This document shows positions 23,586-31,265 of a stretch of 64,000 bases of DNA, piece after piece. Each line of letters opens with the position of its first letter. The stretch's first letter is position 1. The translations under genes and the position numbers were made by a program. The notes below the pieces were generated by a model that was not told where the DNA came from, made no database searches, and saw nothing but the letters and a program-made list of their open reading frames with translations. The DNA comes from an uncultured Bacteroidales bacterium. GTDB taxonomy: Bacteria; Bacteroidota; Bacteroidia; Bacteroidales; Paludibacteraceae. The stretch spans positions 1-64,000 of the forward strand of contig CALAUA010000014.1 of assembly GCA_937891975.1 (NCBI GenBank), read 5' to 3'.

Positions 23586-24865
23586 AAGAATATAATTATC
23601 CCCTACCCGACGAACGGATAGCTAAATATCCGTTAGCTGAGCGCGACCAGAGCAAACTGCTTGTTTACCGCGATGGACAAGTGAGCGAAGATTACTTTTA
23701 TAACGTAGGCGAATACCTGCCTATAGGTTCGCTACTCATATATAATAACACGCGCGTAATACAAGCGCGTCTAGAGTTTCATAAAACTACCGCTACACAA
23801 CCCTGCACCACATCTACACCACCGCTACACAATACTCTCGGCGCGCGCATAGAGGTTTTTTGCCTCGAACCATTGGAACCACACGACTACCAATTATCCT
23901 TAGGTAGTACAGACGGCTGCACATGGAAATGTATGATTGGCAATGCCAAGAAATGGAAGTCAGGTGCGTTGTCTCTGCCTGTCGTGTTGCTCTCTGGCGA
24001 AGAGGTAACTTTATTTGCCGAGAAAGGCGAACAAACAGGCAATACCTTCGCCGTTCACTTCTCATGGAACTCTCCCCTTGAAGGGGAGTGGAAAGGGTCT
24101 TTTGCAGAGATTCTCGATGCTGTAGGCGAGTTGCCAATCCCTCCATATCTTAATCGCAAGACCGAAGAGAGCGACAAAACTACTTATCAGACCGTCTATT
24201 CACGTATCAAAGGTTCGGTAGCAGCCCCTACCGCAGGACTTCACTTTACGGATAAAGTGTTGAATGGCTTACGCGCGCGTGGCGTACAAACGGCAGAAGT
24301 GACACTGCATGTAGGCGCAGGAACCTTCCAACCAGTCAAAGTGGCAGATGCCAACCAACATACGATGCATACGGAGATTATTGCCGTGCCGCGCGATACC
24401 ATTGAAACAATCATTGCCAATCTTGGGCATATTGTAGCCGTAGGCACCACCAGTATGCGCACCTTGGAGAGTCTATATTTCCTCGGCATACAACTGCTAC
24501 ACCATTCTACACAACCGCTACACCATTCCACACAACTGCTCTCTGTCTCTCAATTTGAGCCATACGAGAAAGAATATACACTTTCCACACGAGAGGCATT
24601 GCAGACGATAGTGGATTATCTGGATAGTACAGAGCAAGACGTCTTGCATGCCGAAACGCAGATAATGATTAAGCCCGGATATCAGTTCCGCGTAGTAGAT
24701 CAATTGATTACGAATTTCCACCAACCAAAATCAACGCTGTTGTTGTTGGTAAGTGCGTTCGTAGGAGGCGATTGGCATACTATCTACGACTATGCCCTCT
24801 CGCACGATTTCCGCTTCCTCAGCTACGGCGACAGTAGTATATTAACGCGAGTCTTTAAACCCTAA
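23567..24865 (+). CDS. queA: S-adenosylmethionine:tRNA ribosyltransferase-isomerase with repeat insertions
   Basis: Makes epoxyqueuosine in tRNA by transferring the ribosyl part of S-adenosylmethionine. The core is intact: L-P-D-E-R-I-A-K-Y-P, N-N-T-R-V-I-Q-A-R, A-A-P-T-A-G-L-H-F-T and T-L-H-V-G-A-G-T-F. At 432 residues it is long; QueA is usually about 350. Part of the excess is three stretches encoded by repeats: about 75-90 and 308-326 (CTACAC units) and about 169-177 (a palindrome at 24072-24090). All keep the frame and lie between conserved blocks, so the enzyme is probably active. The last codons and stop lie in an AAACCCTAAAC repeat. Confidence 0.93.
   Translation: MEEILIEEYNYPLPDERIAKYPLAERDQSKLLVYRDGQVSEDYFYNVGEYLPIGSLLIYNNTRVIQARLEFHKTTATQPCTTSTPPLHNTLGARIEVFCLEPLEPHDYQLSLGSTDGCTWKCMIGNAKKWKSGALSLPVVLLSGEEVTLFAEKGEQTGNTFAVHFSWNSPLEGEWKGSFAEILDAVGELPIPPYLNRKTEESDKTTYQTVYSRIKGSVAAPTAGLHFTDKVLNGLRARGVQTAEVTLHVGAGTFQPVKVADANQHTMHTEIIAVPRDTIETIIANLGHIVAVGTTSMRTLESLYFLGIQLLHHSTQPLHHSTQLLSVSQFEPYEKEYTLSTREALQTIVDYLDSTEQDVLHAETQIMIKPGYQFRVVDQLITNFHQPKSTLLLLVSAFVGGDWHTIYDYALSHDFRFLSYGDSSILTRVFKP
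23793..23836. repeat. CTACAC-family array inside queA
   Basis: Four units (CTACACAACC, CTGCACCACAT, CTACACCACCG, CTACACAATA) encoding a Thr/Pro/His-rich insert at about residues 75-90 of QueA. Confidence 0.85.
24069..24092. repeat. palindromic insert inside queA
   Basis: CTCCCCTTGAAGGGGAG is a 6-7-bp inverted repeat with a tiny loop, encoding P-L-E-G-E at about residues 170-174. Related CCCTT...AAGGG or CCCC...GGGG palindromes lie in spacers at 30872-30902 and 47655-47676. Confidence 0.6.
24487..24540. repeat. CTACAC-family array inside queA
   Basis: Units alternate 10 and 11 bp (CTACACCATT, CTACACAACCG, CTACACCATT, CCACACAACTG), a mean of 10.5. They encode a repetitive L-L-H-H-S-T-Q-P-L-H-H-S-T-Q insert at about 310-323 of QueA. 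Confidence 0.88.
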
Positions 24866-24925
24866 ACAGTAGCGCCAAAGGCGCGTTCTCTAAACAGTAG
24901 CCGCTTTTGCGGCGTTCACTAAACA
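24863..24925. repeat. stem-loop repeat, two tandem copies before tatD
   Basis: Copy 1 (24863-24895) has a GCGCC/GGCGC stem around AAA; copy 2 (24891-24925) has GCCGC/GCGGC around TTTT. Both are framed by TAAAC and share AGTAGC before and GCGTTC after the stem. Copy 1 matches 61417-61449 at 31 of 33 bases. It sits directly before the tatD ATG. Confidence 0.85.
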
Positions 24926-24927
24926 AA

Positions 24928-25749
24928 ATGATCGACACCCACTGCCATATAGATGACCCGCAGTATGCAGAAGAGTTAGCCACTTTTTTTGCTGACCAAC
25001 AGGCGAATGGCGTAGAAGCCATTCTGGTGCCTGGTGTAGATAAGACTTCGGTAAAAGATGTATTGGAGGTGTGTGATAAATACCCCCAATATCTCTTTCC
25101 TGCATTGGGTTTGCATCCAGAGAATGTAAAGGAAGATTGGCAAGAACAACTGCAAGTTCTGAAAGCAGCCGTAGATGCGCGTATGTCCAATAGTCCGAAG
25201 GGCGTCCTATATCCAATAGCGGAGTGTCCAATACCCGAAAGAAAACTTATCGCCATCGGCGAGATAGGCCTAGACTATCATTGGGATGTGAGTTTTAAGG
25301 AGCAGCAACATGAGGCATTGCGTGAGCAGATGCGCTGGGCAGAGCAGTATGATTTGCCTGTGATGATTCATAGCCGCGATGCCACAGAAGACACCCTCAA
25401 CATCCTTCGCGAGTTCCCTACAGTAAAAGGTGTGATGCACTGCTTTAGTGGCAGTCATGAGGTGGCAAAACAGGTGGTGGACATGGGGTATTATTTGGGT
25501 ATTGGTGGTGTGCTAACATTTAAGAATTGTAAGTTGGCAGAGCACTTGGTAGGTATTCCTTTGGAGCGATTGGTATTGGAAACGGATGCCCCTTATATGG
25601 CACCAGTCCCTCATCGTGGCAAGCGCAACGAGAGCAAGTGGATGTGGCATGTAGTGGAGCGATTGGCAGAGGTGTATCAATGTTCTGTAGAGCATGTGAA
25701 TGAGGTGACAACAGCCAATGCAAAGGCACTTTTTGTTATAAATTTGTGA
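24928..25749 (+). CDS. TatD-family metal-dependent deoxyribonuclease
   Basis: TIM-barrel metallohydrolase of the TatD/YcfH group. 273 residues from the ATG at 24928 (MIDTHCHID); a TTG 21 bases upstream is inside a repeat and is not used. Metal-binding and catalytic motifs: D-T-H-C-H, G-E-I-G-L-D-Y-H, V-M-I-H-S-R-D, M-H-C-F-S-G and L-E-T-D-A-P-Y. Residues about 84-105, just before A-I-G-E-I-G, form an insertion encoded by CCAATAG-type repeats (25187-25240); homologues normally have a short turn there. The gene follows queA after the stem-loop repeat. Confidence 0.93.
   Translation: MIDTHCHIDDPQYAEELATFFADQQANGVEAILVPGVDKTSVKDVLEVCDKYPQYLFPALGLHPENVKEDWQEQLQVLKAAVDARMSNSPKGVLYPIAECPIPERKLIAIGEIGLDYHWDVSFKEQQHEALREQMRWAEQYDLPVMIHSRDATEDTLNILREFPTVKGVMHCFSGSHEVAKQVVDMGYYLGIGGVLTFKNCKLAEHLVGIPLERLVLETDAPYMAPVPHRGKRNESKWMWHVVERLAEVYQCSVEHVNEVTTANAKALFVINL
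25187..25240. repeat. CCAATAG-type repeat inside tatD
   Basis: Three units begin CCAATA (25187, 25213, 25228). The first contains AATAGT-CCGAAGG-GCGTCC, matching the AGTAGC...GCGTTC stem-loop repeat. It encodes the extra residues at about 84-105 of TatD. Confidence 0.7.
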
Positions 25750-25774
25750 AAAAAAACAAAAAAAGTGCAAATTA

Positions 25775-25807
25775 TTGTGCATATATCAAATATTTTTTGT
25801 ACCTTTG
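25775..25807 (+). promoter_or_regulatory. promoter upstream of tRNA-Ser(GGA)
   Basis: -7 TACCTTTG at 25800-25807; a TTG at 25775-25777 is a weak -33 with a 22-base spacer. It lies about 197 bases before the tRNA, so the tRNA is cut from a longer transcript. Confidence 0.65.
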
Positions 25808-26004
25808 CGGGTCATTAGGCGTATTGTGTCGTTTCGCGAACGAAAACGCTTCCGCGCCTATGCCAAAAATGTTCATTGAAAACTTGTGTCGGTCATGGAC
25901 CGAATAGAAAATAAATCGAACCTCGTGGGTTCGATTTAAGAGGAGCAACGGCGGCAAGCCAAACTCGCAGGGCGAGTTTCTTCTTGCAAGCCAGTTGCGA
26001 CGAA
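25808..26004 (+). other. transcribed hairpin-rich leader before tRNA-Ser(GGA)
   Basis: No open frame fits. Two clear stems are seen: AAATCGAACC with GGTTCGATTT near 25915-25938, and AAACTCGC with GCGAGTTT near 25963-25981. It could be a small RNA processed from the tRNA transcript. Confidence 0.4.
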
Positions 26005-26092
26005 GGAGAGATGCTCGAGTGGTTGAAGAGGCACGCCTGGAAAGCGTGTAAACTCCAAAAGGGTTTCGGGGGTTCGAATCCCCCTCTCTCCG
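26005..26092 (+). tRNA. tRNA-Ser (anticodon GGA)
   Basis: 88 bases. Acceptor GGAGAGA/TCTCTCC, anticodon loop CTGGAAA giving GGA, long variable arm, GTTCGAATC loop. CCA is not encoded. Confidence 0.97.
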
Positions 26093-26314
26093 CAAGACTT
26101 TTCCGAGAGAACTCGTCCAAGCTTGCTTGAGAGAGGGGGAACGGAAAAGGATTGCACAGGATGCCCGTGGCAGACTGTGGGTATTCGAGGTGGGCGAGCG
26201 TAGCGAGGTCGGTGCCCTCGAATCCGGATAACAACGCTCGCACAGCGAGCCACCAACATGAGCGAAAGCGAATTAAATAATTATAAACAATTTAATACAC
26301 AAAAAACAAATCGT
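26093..26314 (+). promoter_or_regulatory. structured leader between tRNA-Ser(GGA) and exbB
   Basis: 222 bases without a convincing gene or terminator. It holds the 21-bp sequence shared with 19680-19700 (here 26152-26172), a 7-bp stem TTCGAGG/CCTCGAA closing a 24-base region (about 26183-26220), and a 6-bp GCTCGC/GCGAGC stem near 26236-26250. No separate promoter is seen, so the exb operon may be read through from the tRNA promoter. Confidence 0.45.
26152..26172. repeat. 21-bp sequence shared with 19680-19700
   Basis: Identical to the copy 3' of tRNA-Ser(TGA); here 60 bases after tRNA-Ser(GGA). Confidence 0.8.
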
Positions 26315-27142
26315 ATGAAAAAAATTTTTGCAACCCTAACGGTGTTGGCAATGTTTTCTTTCGGAAGCGTTGCAGTAATGGCTCAAGACGCAGCTGAGGC
26401 TGCTCCTGTAGCTGAGGAAGTAACTGTAGATTCTGCAGCTGTTGAAGCTCCTGTAGTTGAGGCTGAAGAAGTAGTAGAAGAGGCAGAGGAAAGCGCCATC
26501 GTAGCTCTCCACAAGACTCTCAAAACTAAGTTTATTGAAGGTGGTGCTGGCTTTATGGCTGCAACCCTTATCTGCTTGGTATTTGGTTTGGCTCTCTGTA
26601 TTGAGCGTATTATCTATTTGAGCTTGAGCAAAACTAACACCAAAGCTCTCTTGGCTGAGGTAGAGAAAGCATTGAAGAACGGTGGTATTGAGGCTGCTTT
26701 GGAAGTTTGCCGCAACACTCGTGGTCCTGTAGCAAGTATCTTCTATCAAGGTTTGAGCCGCTACAACGAGGGCGTTGACGTAGTTGAGAAGACTGTAGCT
26801 TCTTACGGTGGTGTTCAACTCGGTCTTTTGGAGAAGAACCTCTCTTGGATTTCTCTCTTCATCTCTATCGCTCCATCTTTGGGATTCTTGGGTACCATTA
26901 TCGGTATGATCCAAGCGTTCGATAAGATCCAACAAGTAGGTGATATCTCTGCTACCGTTGTGGCTGGTGGTATCAAGGTGGCTTTGTTGACAACCCTCCT
27001 CGGTTTGATCATCGCTATTATTCTTCAAGTATTCTATAACTACATTCTTAGCTTGATCGAGGGTCTCGTTAATGAGATGGAGGATAGTTCTATCAGCCTC
27101 CTCGACCTCGTGGTTGAATACGACGCAGCACAAAAGAAATAA
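26315..27142 (+). CDS. exbB: MotA/TolQ/ExbB proton channel protein
   Basis: Inner-membrane proton channel subunit that powers outer-membrane processes with ExbD. 275 residues from MKKIFATLTVLAM; upstream in-frame codons lie in the leader. A signal peptide (1-23) is followed by an acidic Ala/Val/Glu-rich periplasmic stretch (about 24-68). Then come three membrane helices (about 84-104, 182-205, 226-250) with the family motifs A-P-S-L-G-F-L-G-T-I-I-G-M-I and L-L-T-T-L-L-G-L-I-I-A-I. First gene of a four-gene operon. Confidence 0.95.
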   Translation: MKKIFATLTVLAMFSFGSVAVMAQDAAEAAPVAEEVTVDSAAVEAPVVEAEEVVEEAEESAIVALHKTLKTKFIEGGAGFMAATLICLVFGLALCIERIIYLSLSKTNTKALLAEVEKALKNGGIEAALEVCRNTRGPVASIFYQGLSRYNEGVDVVEKTVASYGGVQLGLLEKNLSWISLFISIAPSLGFLGTIIGMIQAFDKIQQVGDISATVVAGGIKVALLTTLLGLIIAIILQVFYNYILSLIEGLVNEMEDSSISLLDLVVEYDAAQKK

Positions 27143-27198
27143 TCTATTTTGCATTGTGCAGAACGTGAATTGTTAAACTTGCAAAATTATAGATTATT

Positions 27199-27675
27199 AT
27201 GAAGAATTATAAATTATTCCCAAAAGTAACCCTCTGGGTACTCATGTTGGTAGGCATCGTAGCAACTGCGTTGTTCTTCCTTGGAGGCTCTGAAGGTTCA
27301 TTGGAGGTAGCTGGTGACTTCTTGGATATTCCTAAGTTCACCAACGTGCTCCTCTATTGGATTTACGCGCTCGTAGTACTTGTTATCCTTGTTACTTTCG
27401 GTTTCGTATTGGCTAAGCTTGTAGAGACCTTCAAGGTAGATCCTAAGCGCGGTCTCGTATCTGTAGCCGTAGTGTTGGGTGCTATTGCTCTCTGCGCACT
27501 CTGCTGGTTCTTGGGTAGCCCTGAGAAGGTAGAGATCCTTGGTTACGAAGGTACCGATAACGTAGGTAACATGGCTCGCATGAGCGATGCTATTATGTAT
27601 CTTGTTTACATCCTTACCGCTTCTACTGTAGCAGCTTTGGTTTGGGGTGTTATTTATACAAAGGTTAAAAAGTAA
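27199..27675 (+). CDS. four-helix membrane protein of the ExbB-ExbD operon
   Basis: 158 residues, no family recognised with confidence. Four hydrophobic segments (about 11-29, 52-72, 86-105, 133-153) make it a small polytopic inner-membrane protein. A loop with P-E-K-V-E-I-L-G-Y-E-G-T-D-N lies between the third and fourth. It lies 56 bases after exbB and 8 before the first exbD. Such a gene between exbB and paired exbD genes recurs in Bacteroidota, which suggests an accessory subunit of the motor; that is inference. Confidence 0.85.
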   Translation: MKNYKLFPKVTLWVLMLVGIVATALFFLGGSEGSLEVAGDFLDIPKFTNVLLYWIYALVVLVILVTFGFVLAKLVETFKVDPKRGLVSVAVVLGAIALCALCWFLGSPEKVEILGYEGTDNVGNMARMSDAIMYLVYILTASTVAALVWGVIYTKVKK

Positions 27676-27683
27676 TTGTAGTT

Positions 27684-28265
27684 ATGGCAAAGAAAATCCC
27701 GCAGATAAACGCCAGTTCCATGGCTGACATCTCGTTCTTGCTGCTCATCTTCTTCTTGGTGACCACCTCTATGGATGTGAATCAAGGTTTGGCACGTCGT
27801 TTGCCACCTCCTATTCCACCCGACCAAAAGGTAGAGGACACCGATATCAACAAGCGTAACTTGTTTGTTGTGAAGATCAACTGGGAGAACAAACTCCTGG
27901 TGCAAGGTCAAGAACTAGATGTGAAGCAACTGCGCGCAAAGGCGAAGGAGTTTATTGCTAACCCCAACGACGATGCCAATATGCCTAAGTTGGTAGAGGA
28001 GGATTTCGGTGCTCCATTTGGCATGGTTAAATATGCAAAAGATCACGTTATCTCCGTTCAGAACGACGCTGATACGCAATATCAAGCATATTTGGAGGTG
28101 CAAAACGAACTCGTAGCCGCCTACAATGAATTGCGCGAAGAGTGCGCACAACAGTATTTCCACACGTCTTACAACGATCTTGATGAGGAGTGGCAAAAGA
28201 AGATTGCCAAGATTTATCCTCAAAAGATTTCTGAGGCTGAACCTAAAAATTATGGAGGAAAATAA
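27684..28265 (+). CDS. exbD: ExbD/TolR-family biopolymer transport protein (first copy)
   Basis: 193 residues. A short cytosolic N-terminus (MAKKIPQINASSMADISF) leads into one membrane helix with the conserved proton-carrying Asp (D-I-S-F-L-L-L-I-F-F-L, about 15-25). A periplasmic domain follows; its long insertion after about residue 90 makes it larger than the usual 130-150. It works with ExbB as stator plug. Two bases separate it from the second exbD. Confidence 0.93.
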   Translation: MAKKIPQINASSMADISFLLLIFFLVTTSMDVNQGLARRLPPPIPPDQKVEDTDINKRNLFVVKINWENKLLVQGQELDVKQLRAKAKEFIANPNDDANMPKLVEEDFGAPFGMVKYAKDHVISVQNDADTQYQAYLEVQNELVAAYNELREECAQQYFHTSYNDLDEEWQKKIAKIYPQKISEAEPKNYGGK

Positions 28266-28267
28266 GT

Positions 28268-28738
28268 ATGGCAAAAATTCGTAGAAACGATAAACGTGAG
28301 ATGCCTGCGCTGAACACCAGTTCATTGCCAGATATCATCTTCATGCTCTTGTTCTTCTTCATGTCTGTAACATCTATGAAGGAGGTTACTTACAAGGTTC
28401 AAATCCAGAATCCTCAAGCCACAGAGTTGACTAAGTTGGAGAAGAAATCATTGGTTCGTTACATCTATGTAGGTACTCCTACTGCTGAGTTCCGCAAGCA
28501 ATACGGTGCAGAGACACGTATCCAATTGGACGATGCTTTCGCTGACGCTAAGGAGATTGGTGATTATATCATCAACGAGCGTTCTTCTATGAAAGAGTCT
28601 GACCAAGGTTTGATGACAGTGTCAATCAAAGCAGACAAGGAGACTAAGATGGGTATCATCGCAGATATTAAGCAAGAGCTTCGCCGTGCATACGCGCTGA
28701 AGATCAGCTACGCTGCTACCCAACGCACATCCTACTAA
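28268..28738 (+). CDS. exbD: ExbD/TolR-family biopolymer transport protein (second copy)
   Basis: 156 residues. Basic N-terminus, L-N-T-S-S-L-P-D-I-I-F-M-L-L-F-F-F-M helix with the key Asp (about 23), and a periplasmic domain ending in a TolR-like K-Q-E-L-R-R-A. Shorter than and clearly diverged from the first copy, so the two may form a heterodimer in one channel. Followed by a strong hairpin. Confidence 0.93.
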   Translation: MAKIRRNDKREMPALNTSSLPDIIFMLLFFFMSVTSMKEVTYKVQIQNPQATELTKLEKKSLVRYIYVGTPTAEFRKQYGAETRIQLDDAFADAKEIGDYIINERSSMKESDQGLMTVSIKADKETKMGIIADIKQELRRAYALKISYAATQRTSY

Positions 28739-28760
28739 TCTAATAGATGGATATATTTAC

Positions 28761-28794
28761 ACCAACTGCCTGTCCGTAAGGTCAGGCAGTTGGT
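28761..28794 (+). terminator. terminator after the exbB-exbD operon
   Basis: 12-bp perfect stem (28761-28772 with 28783-28794), 10-base loop. Only a short T-poor tail follows, so it may act in termination or as a 3' stabiliser. Confidence 0.7.
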
Positions 28795-29003
28795 GTATTA
28801 TTAGCTAAAGCTACTTAAACTATGTGATTAACAAAAAAGGGAGTTTATACATTCGGTAAGGGTTCGGTATCCCTTCGAAGTGATATTTGTTGAATGGTAA
28901 CAAAATATTGTTCAACTGGCGAAAAATCTATTAACAAAAGAAGTGCGCACACCGTACGGCACGGGTTTTGTTCTGCAATGGGTAGTACCATTCATTATTA
29001 ACT

Positions 29004-30182
29004 ATGAAAATTTTAATTCTTTCATGCAATACAGGAGAGGGGCACAATTCCTGTGCAAAGGCACTGAAGATAGCCATGGATAGGCGCGGTATAGTGTGCG
29101 ATATCCAAGATACATTAGCATTGGTGAGCGATGAACTATCGCAGCGTGTAGCTAATGCATACGTCTCTTCTACACAGGGAACATTATTTGAAACAGTGTA
29201 CAAGATTGGTGGTTTCGTGAGCGATAATATCGATTTCCATCAATCGCTCGTTTATGGTGTCAATCGTTTGTATGCTAATACCTTATATGAACATATTCGT
29301 GATGGTGCGTATGATGTGGTAGTGTGCGTACACCTCTTTCCTGCTGAGGCTATGACTGCTCTGCGTCGCAACGCCATGTTGCAGATTCCTACTTATTTCG
29401 TAATGACCGACTACACCTGCATCCCTTTCTTAGCAGAAACAGACTTGGACTACTACATTATTCCGCACGAGCATTTGGTGGAGGAGTTTGTGGAGAAAGG
29501 TGTGCCTCGCGAGAAGTTGGTACCGATAGGTATTCCTATAGATGAGCAGAAATTCACCACTCGTAAGCCCAAACATCAAGCACGCCAATTGTTGGCAGAT
29601 TCGCTCGGACTGCATGATTGGACTACGAATGGTGGACATTGGTATTTAATTATGTCTGGCTCTATGGGATATGGCAATCTTGACGCGCTGATGCATCAGT
29701 TGTTGATGCGTATCCGTAAGGAAGATAAGGTGGTTTGCGTTTGTGGTCGCAACCAACAGATGTCTGACAACCTGCAAACAACCTTTGCCAACAATAAACA
29801 ACTCTGTTTGTTGGGCTTCACCGATCAAGTGTCGCTATTGATGGATGCTTCGGATGTGATATTTACTAAGCCAGGAGGTATCACTTCCACCGAGGCAATA
29901 GTCAAGAATATTCCTATAGTTCACACTGCTCCAATTCCTGGTTTAGAGAATTATAATGCACGATTTTTTCATAATCATGGCTTGTCGTATCATACTAACG
30001 ACACCAATCAACAAGTAGCTATAGCCATGCGATTATGTGAAGATAAAGCATTTAGAAATAGGATGTTGCAGCAGCAACGCTTGAATAGTAATCCGCACAC
30101 TTCGGATGATGTGATAGATTTGATATTGAACAAACAAGAGATAGTATATGAAGAACAAGAAACAACGCACATTGCACGATAG
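29004..30182 (+). CDS. MGDG-synthase-like glycosyltransferase
   Basis: 392 residues, GT-B fold related to monogalactosyldiacylglycerol synthase and bacterial processive diglyceride glucosyltransferases, also to MurG. The N-terminal domain has S-C-N-T-G-E-G-H-N-S-C-A-K-A-L (about 7-21). The C-terminal nucleotide-sugar site has K-P-G-G-I-T-S-T-E-A (about 290-299). The likely substrate is a lipid or diacylglycerol acceptor at the inner membrane; the exact reaction is unknown. The 265-base region before it contains no clear promoter. The 3' end overlaps the next gene by 35 bases. Confidence 0.85.
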   Translation: MKILILSCNTGEGHNSCAKALKIAMDRRGIVCDIQDTLALVSDELSQRVANAYVSSTQGTLFETVYKIGGFVSDNIDFHQSLVYGVNRLYANTLYEHIRDGAYDVVVCVHLFPAEAMTALRRNAMLQIPTYFVMTDYTCIPFLAETDLDYYIIPHEHLVEEFVEKGVPREKLVPIGIPIDEQKFTTRKPKHQARQLLADSLGLHDWTTNGGHWYLIMSGSMGYGNLDALMHQLLMRIRKEDKVVCVCGRNQQMSDNLQTTFANNKQLCLLGFTDQVSLLMDASDVIFTKPGGITSTEAIVKNIPIVHTAPIPGLENYNARFFHNHGLSYHTNDTNQQVAIAMRLCEDKAFRNRMLQQQRLNSNPHTSDDVIDLILNKQEIVYEEQETTHIAR

Positions 30183-30861
30183 CTTGAAGCGCATTTATGC
30201 GGTACTTTTTGTCTTGACCATTGGTTTTGGTGCAGGCAATATAGTATATCTGTGGCATCAACCAGATGTTACGGCTAATGCATTGTTTTTCTGCGCAATA
30301 CAGTATGTTGTGATATTGGCTATTCTCACTATCCCTGTGCTACTGCGCAAGCGATTCATGATTCACATTCCGCTACTTATCACTGTACTATGCGCGCTCT
30401 TTGGCTTTGTGACAATGATTATGGGCGACGGACTGAACTTCTACGGTCGCTTCACTTGGTGGGACTCTGTGCTGCATCTGTTTTCGGGCAGTGTGTTGGC
30501 GTTTGTGGGATTGTGGATTATCAGTATAATGTTTGAAAGCAGCAGTCAGGTGGTGCTGAGAAACAAGACGTTTCTCGCGTTTTATGTGTTGCTCTTTGGC
30601 TTGAGTTGTGGTGCAGTTTGGGAGGTGTGCGAGTATGCGTATGATGCCATTGCTGGCACGAATACGCAGCAGTTTATGGCCACCACTACCGCGTCTATTG
30701 TTTCGGCGGAAGATGTGCCACTATGCGGTCACGAGGCACTGCGCGACACCATGGGCGACATGATACTGAATTTGGTAGGCAGTCTGTTGGTGGCTATTTT
30801 TGTCTTTCTTCGCTATGATAAACTGATGGACATGCATCAGTCGGCAATAGAGGAAGAGTGA
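30148..30861 (+). CDS. YjdF/DUF2238-like integral membrane protein
   Basis: 237 residues, about six membrane helices. Family features are W-W-D-S-V-L-H-L-F-S-G (about 108-118), W-E-V-C-E-Y-A-Y-D (about 155-163) and D-T-M-G-D-M-I-L-N-L-V-G-S (about 196-208), with conserved polar residues in the membrane. Function is not established for the family. The ATG lies within the 3' end of the glycosyltransferase, so the two are translated together. Confidence 0.8.
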   Translation: MKNKKQRTLHDSLKRIYAVLFVLTIGFGAGNIVYLWHQPDVTANALFFCAIQYVVILAILTIPVLLRKRFMIHIPLLITVLCALFGFVTMIMGDGLNFYGRFTWWDSVLHLFSGSVLAFVGLWIISIMFESSSQVVLRNKTFLAFYVLLFGLSCGAVWEVCEYAYDAIAGTNTQQFMATTTASIVSAEDVPLCGHEALRDTMGDMILNLVGSLLVAIFVFLRYDKLMDMHQSAIEEE

Positions 30862-31037
30862 GGTGTAATAGCCCCTTGACAGGTGTTTTCCCTCAAAGGG
30901 AAATGCGTGTATCCATTTGGACAACTACCTCTGTTCGCGAAAGGACAATGCTGACATGCTTGTCAGTATATCAAATTCCCCTCGGGTTAGGCGACCACCA
31001 TAGGACATCTCTGGGACATCTGTGGGCTTTCTGTGGC

Positions 31038-31065
31038 TTTCAGTTTTCCGTTTTTACCTTTCCGT
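31038..31065. repeat. heptamer array TTTCCGT-type x4
   Basis: Units TTTCAGT, TTTCCGT, TTTTACC, TTTCCGT; similar to the array next to rpsL at 18493-18534. Confidence 0.7.
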
Positions 31066-31092
31066 TTTTTTATGTACCTCTATATATTATAG

Positions 31093-31112
31093 TAATGCCG
31101 TATCTTCGGCAT
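31093..31112 (+). terminator. hairpin after the YjdF-like gene
   Basis: ATGCCG and CGGCAT pair around TATCTT, followed by a T-rich stretch; a likely terminator for the 29004-30861 operon. Confidence 0.6.
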
Positions 31113-31213
31113 TTTAGTATTTTTGTGCTGAAAAATCGCTTGCGATTAATCGTTCGAACCCATTGGTGAGATAAGACGATTGGAGATTTTGGAGAGTAAA
31201 ATGGTATATACAA

Positions 31214-31265
31214 CACGCGGGAAGTGTAGTATTTACAGGACTTCCCGCGTGAGTGTATTTTTTTT
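31214..31265 (+). terminator. strong intrinsic terminator
   Basis: 11-bp perfect GC-rich stem (31214-31224 with 31241-31251), 16-base loop, and a run of T at about 31257-31265. Confidence 0.85.

Noticed and set aside
24907..24927. TTG start for tatD
   Set aside because: Falls inside the stem-loop repeat; the ATG at 24928 gives the conserved M-I-D-T-H-C-H start.
25772..26259. minus-strand frames with G-F-E-P-P and R-G-I-R-T-P-E peptides
   Set aside because: Same tRNA-Ser reverse-strand artefact as at 19400-19765.
26336..27154. 272-codon open frame on the minus strand
   Set aside because: Antisense to exbB; low-complexity Ser/Gln/Asp-rich product, an artefact of exbB codon bias.
30858..31169. 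103-codon frame after the YjdF-like gene
   Set aside because: Runs through repeats and a terminator hairpin; no domain, no promoter.
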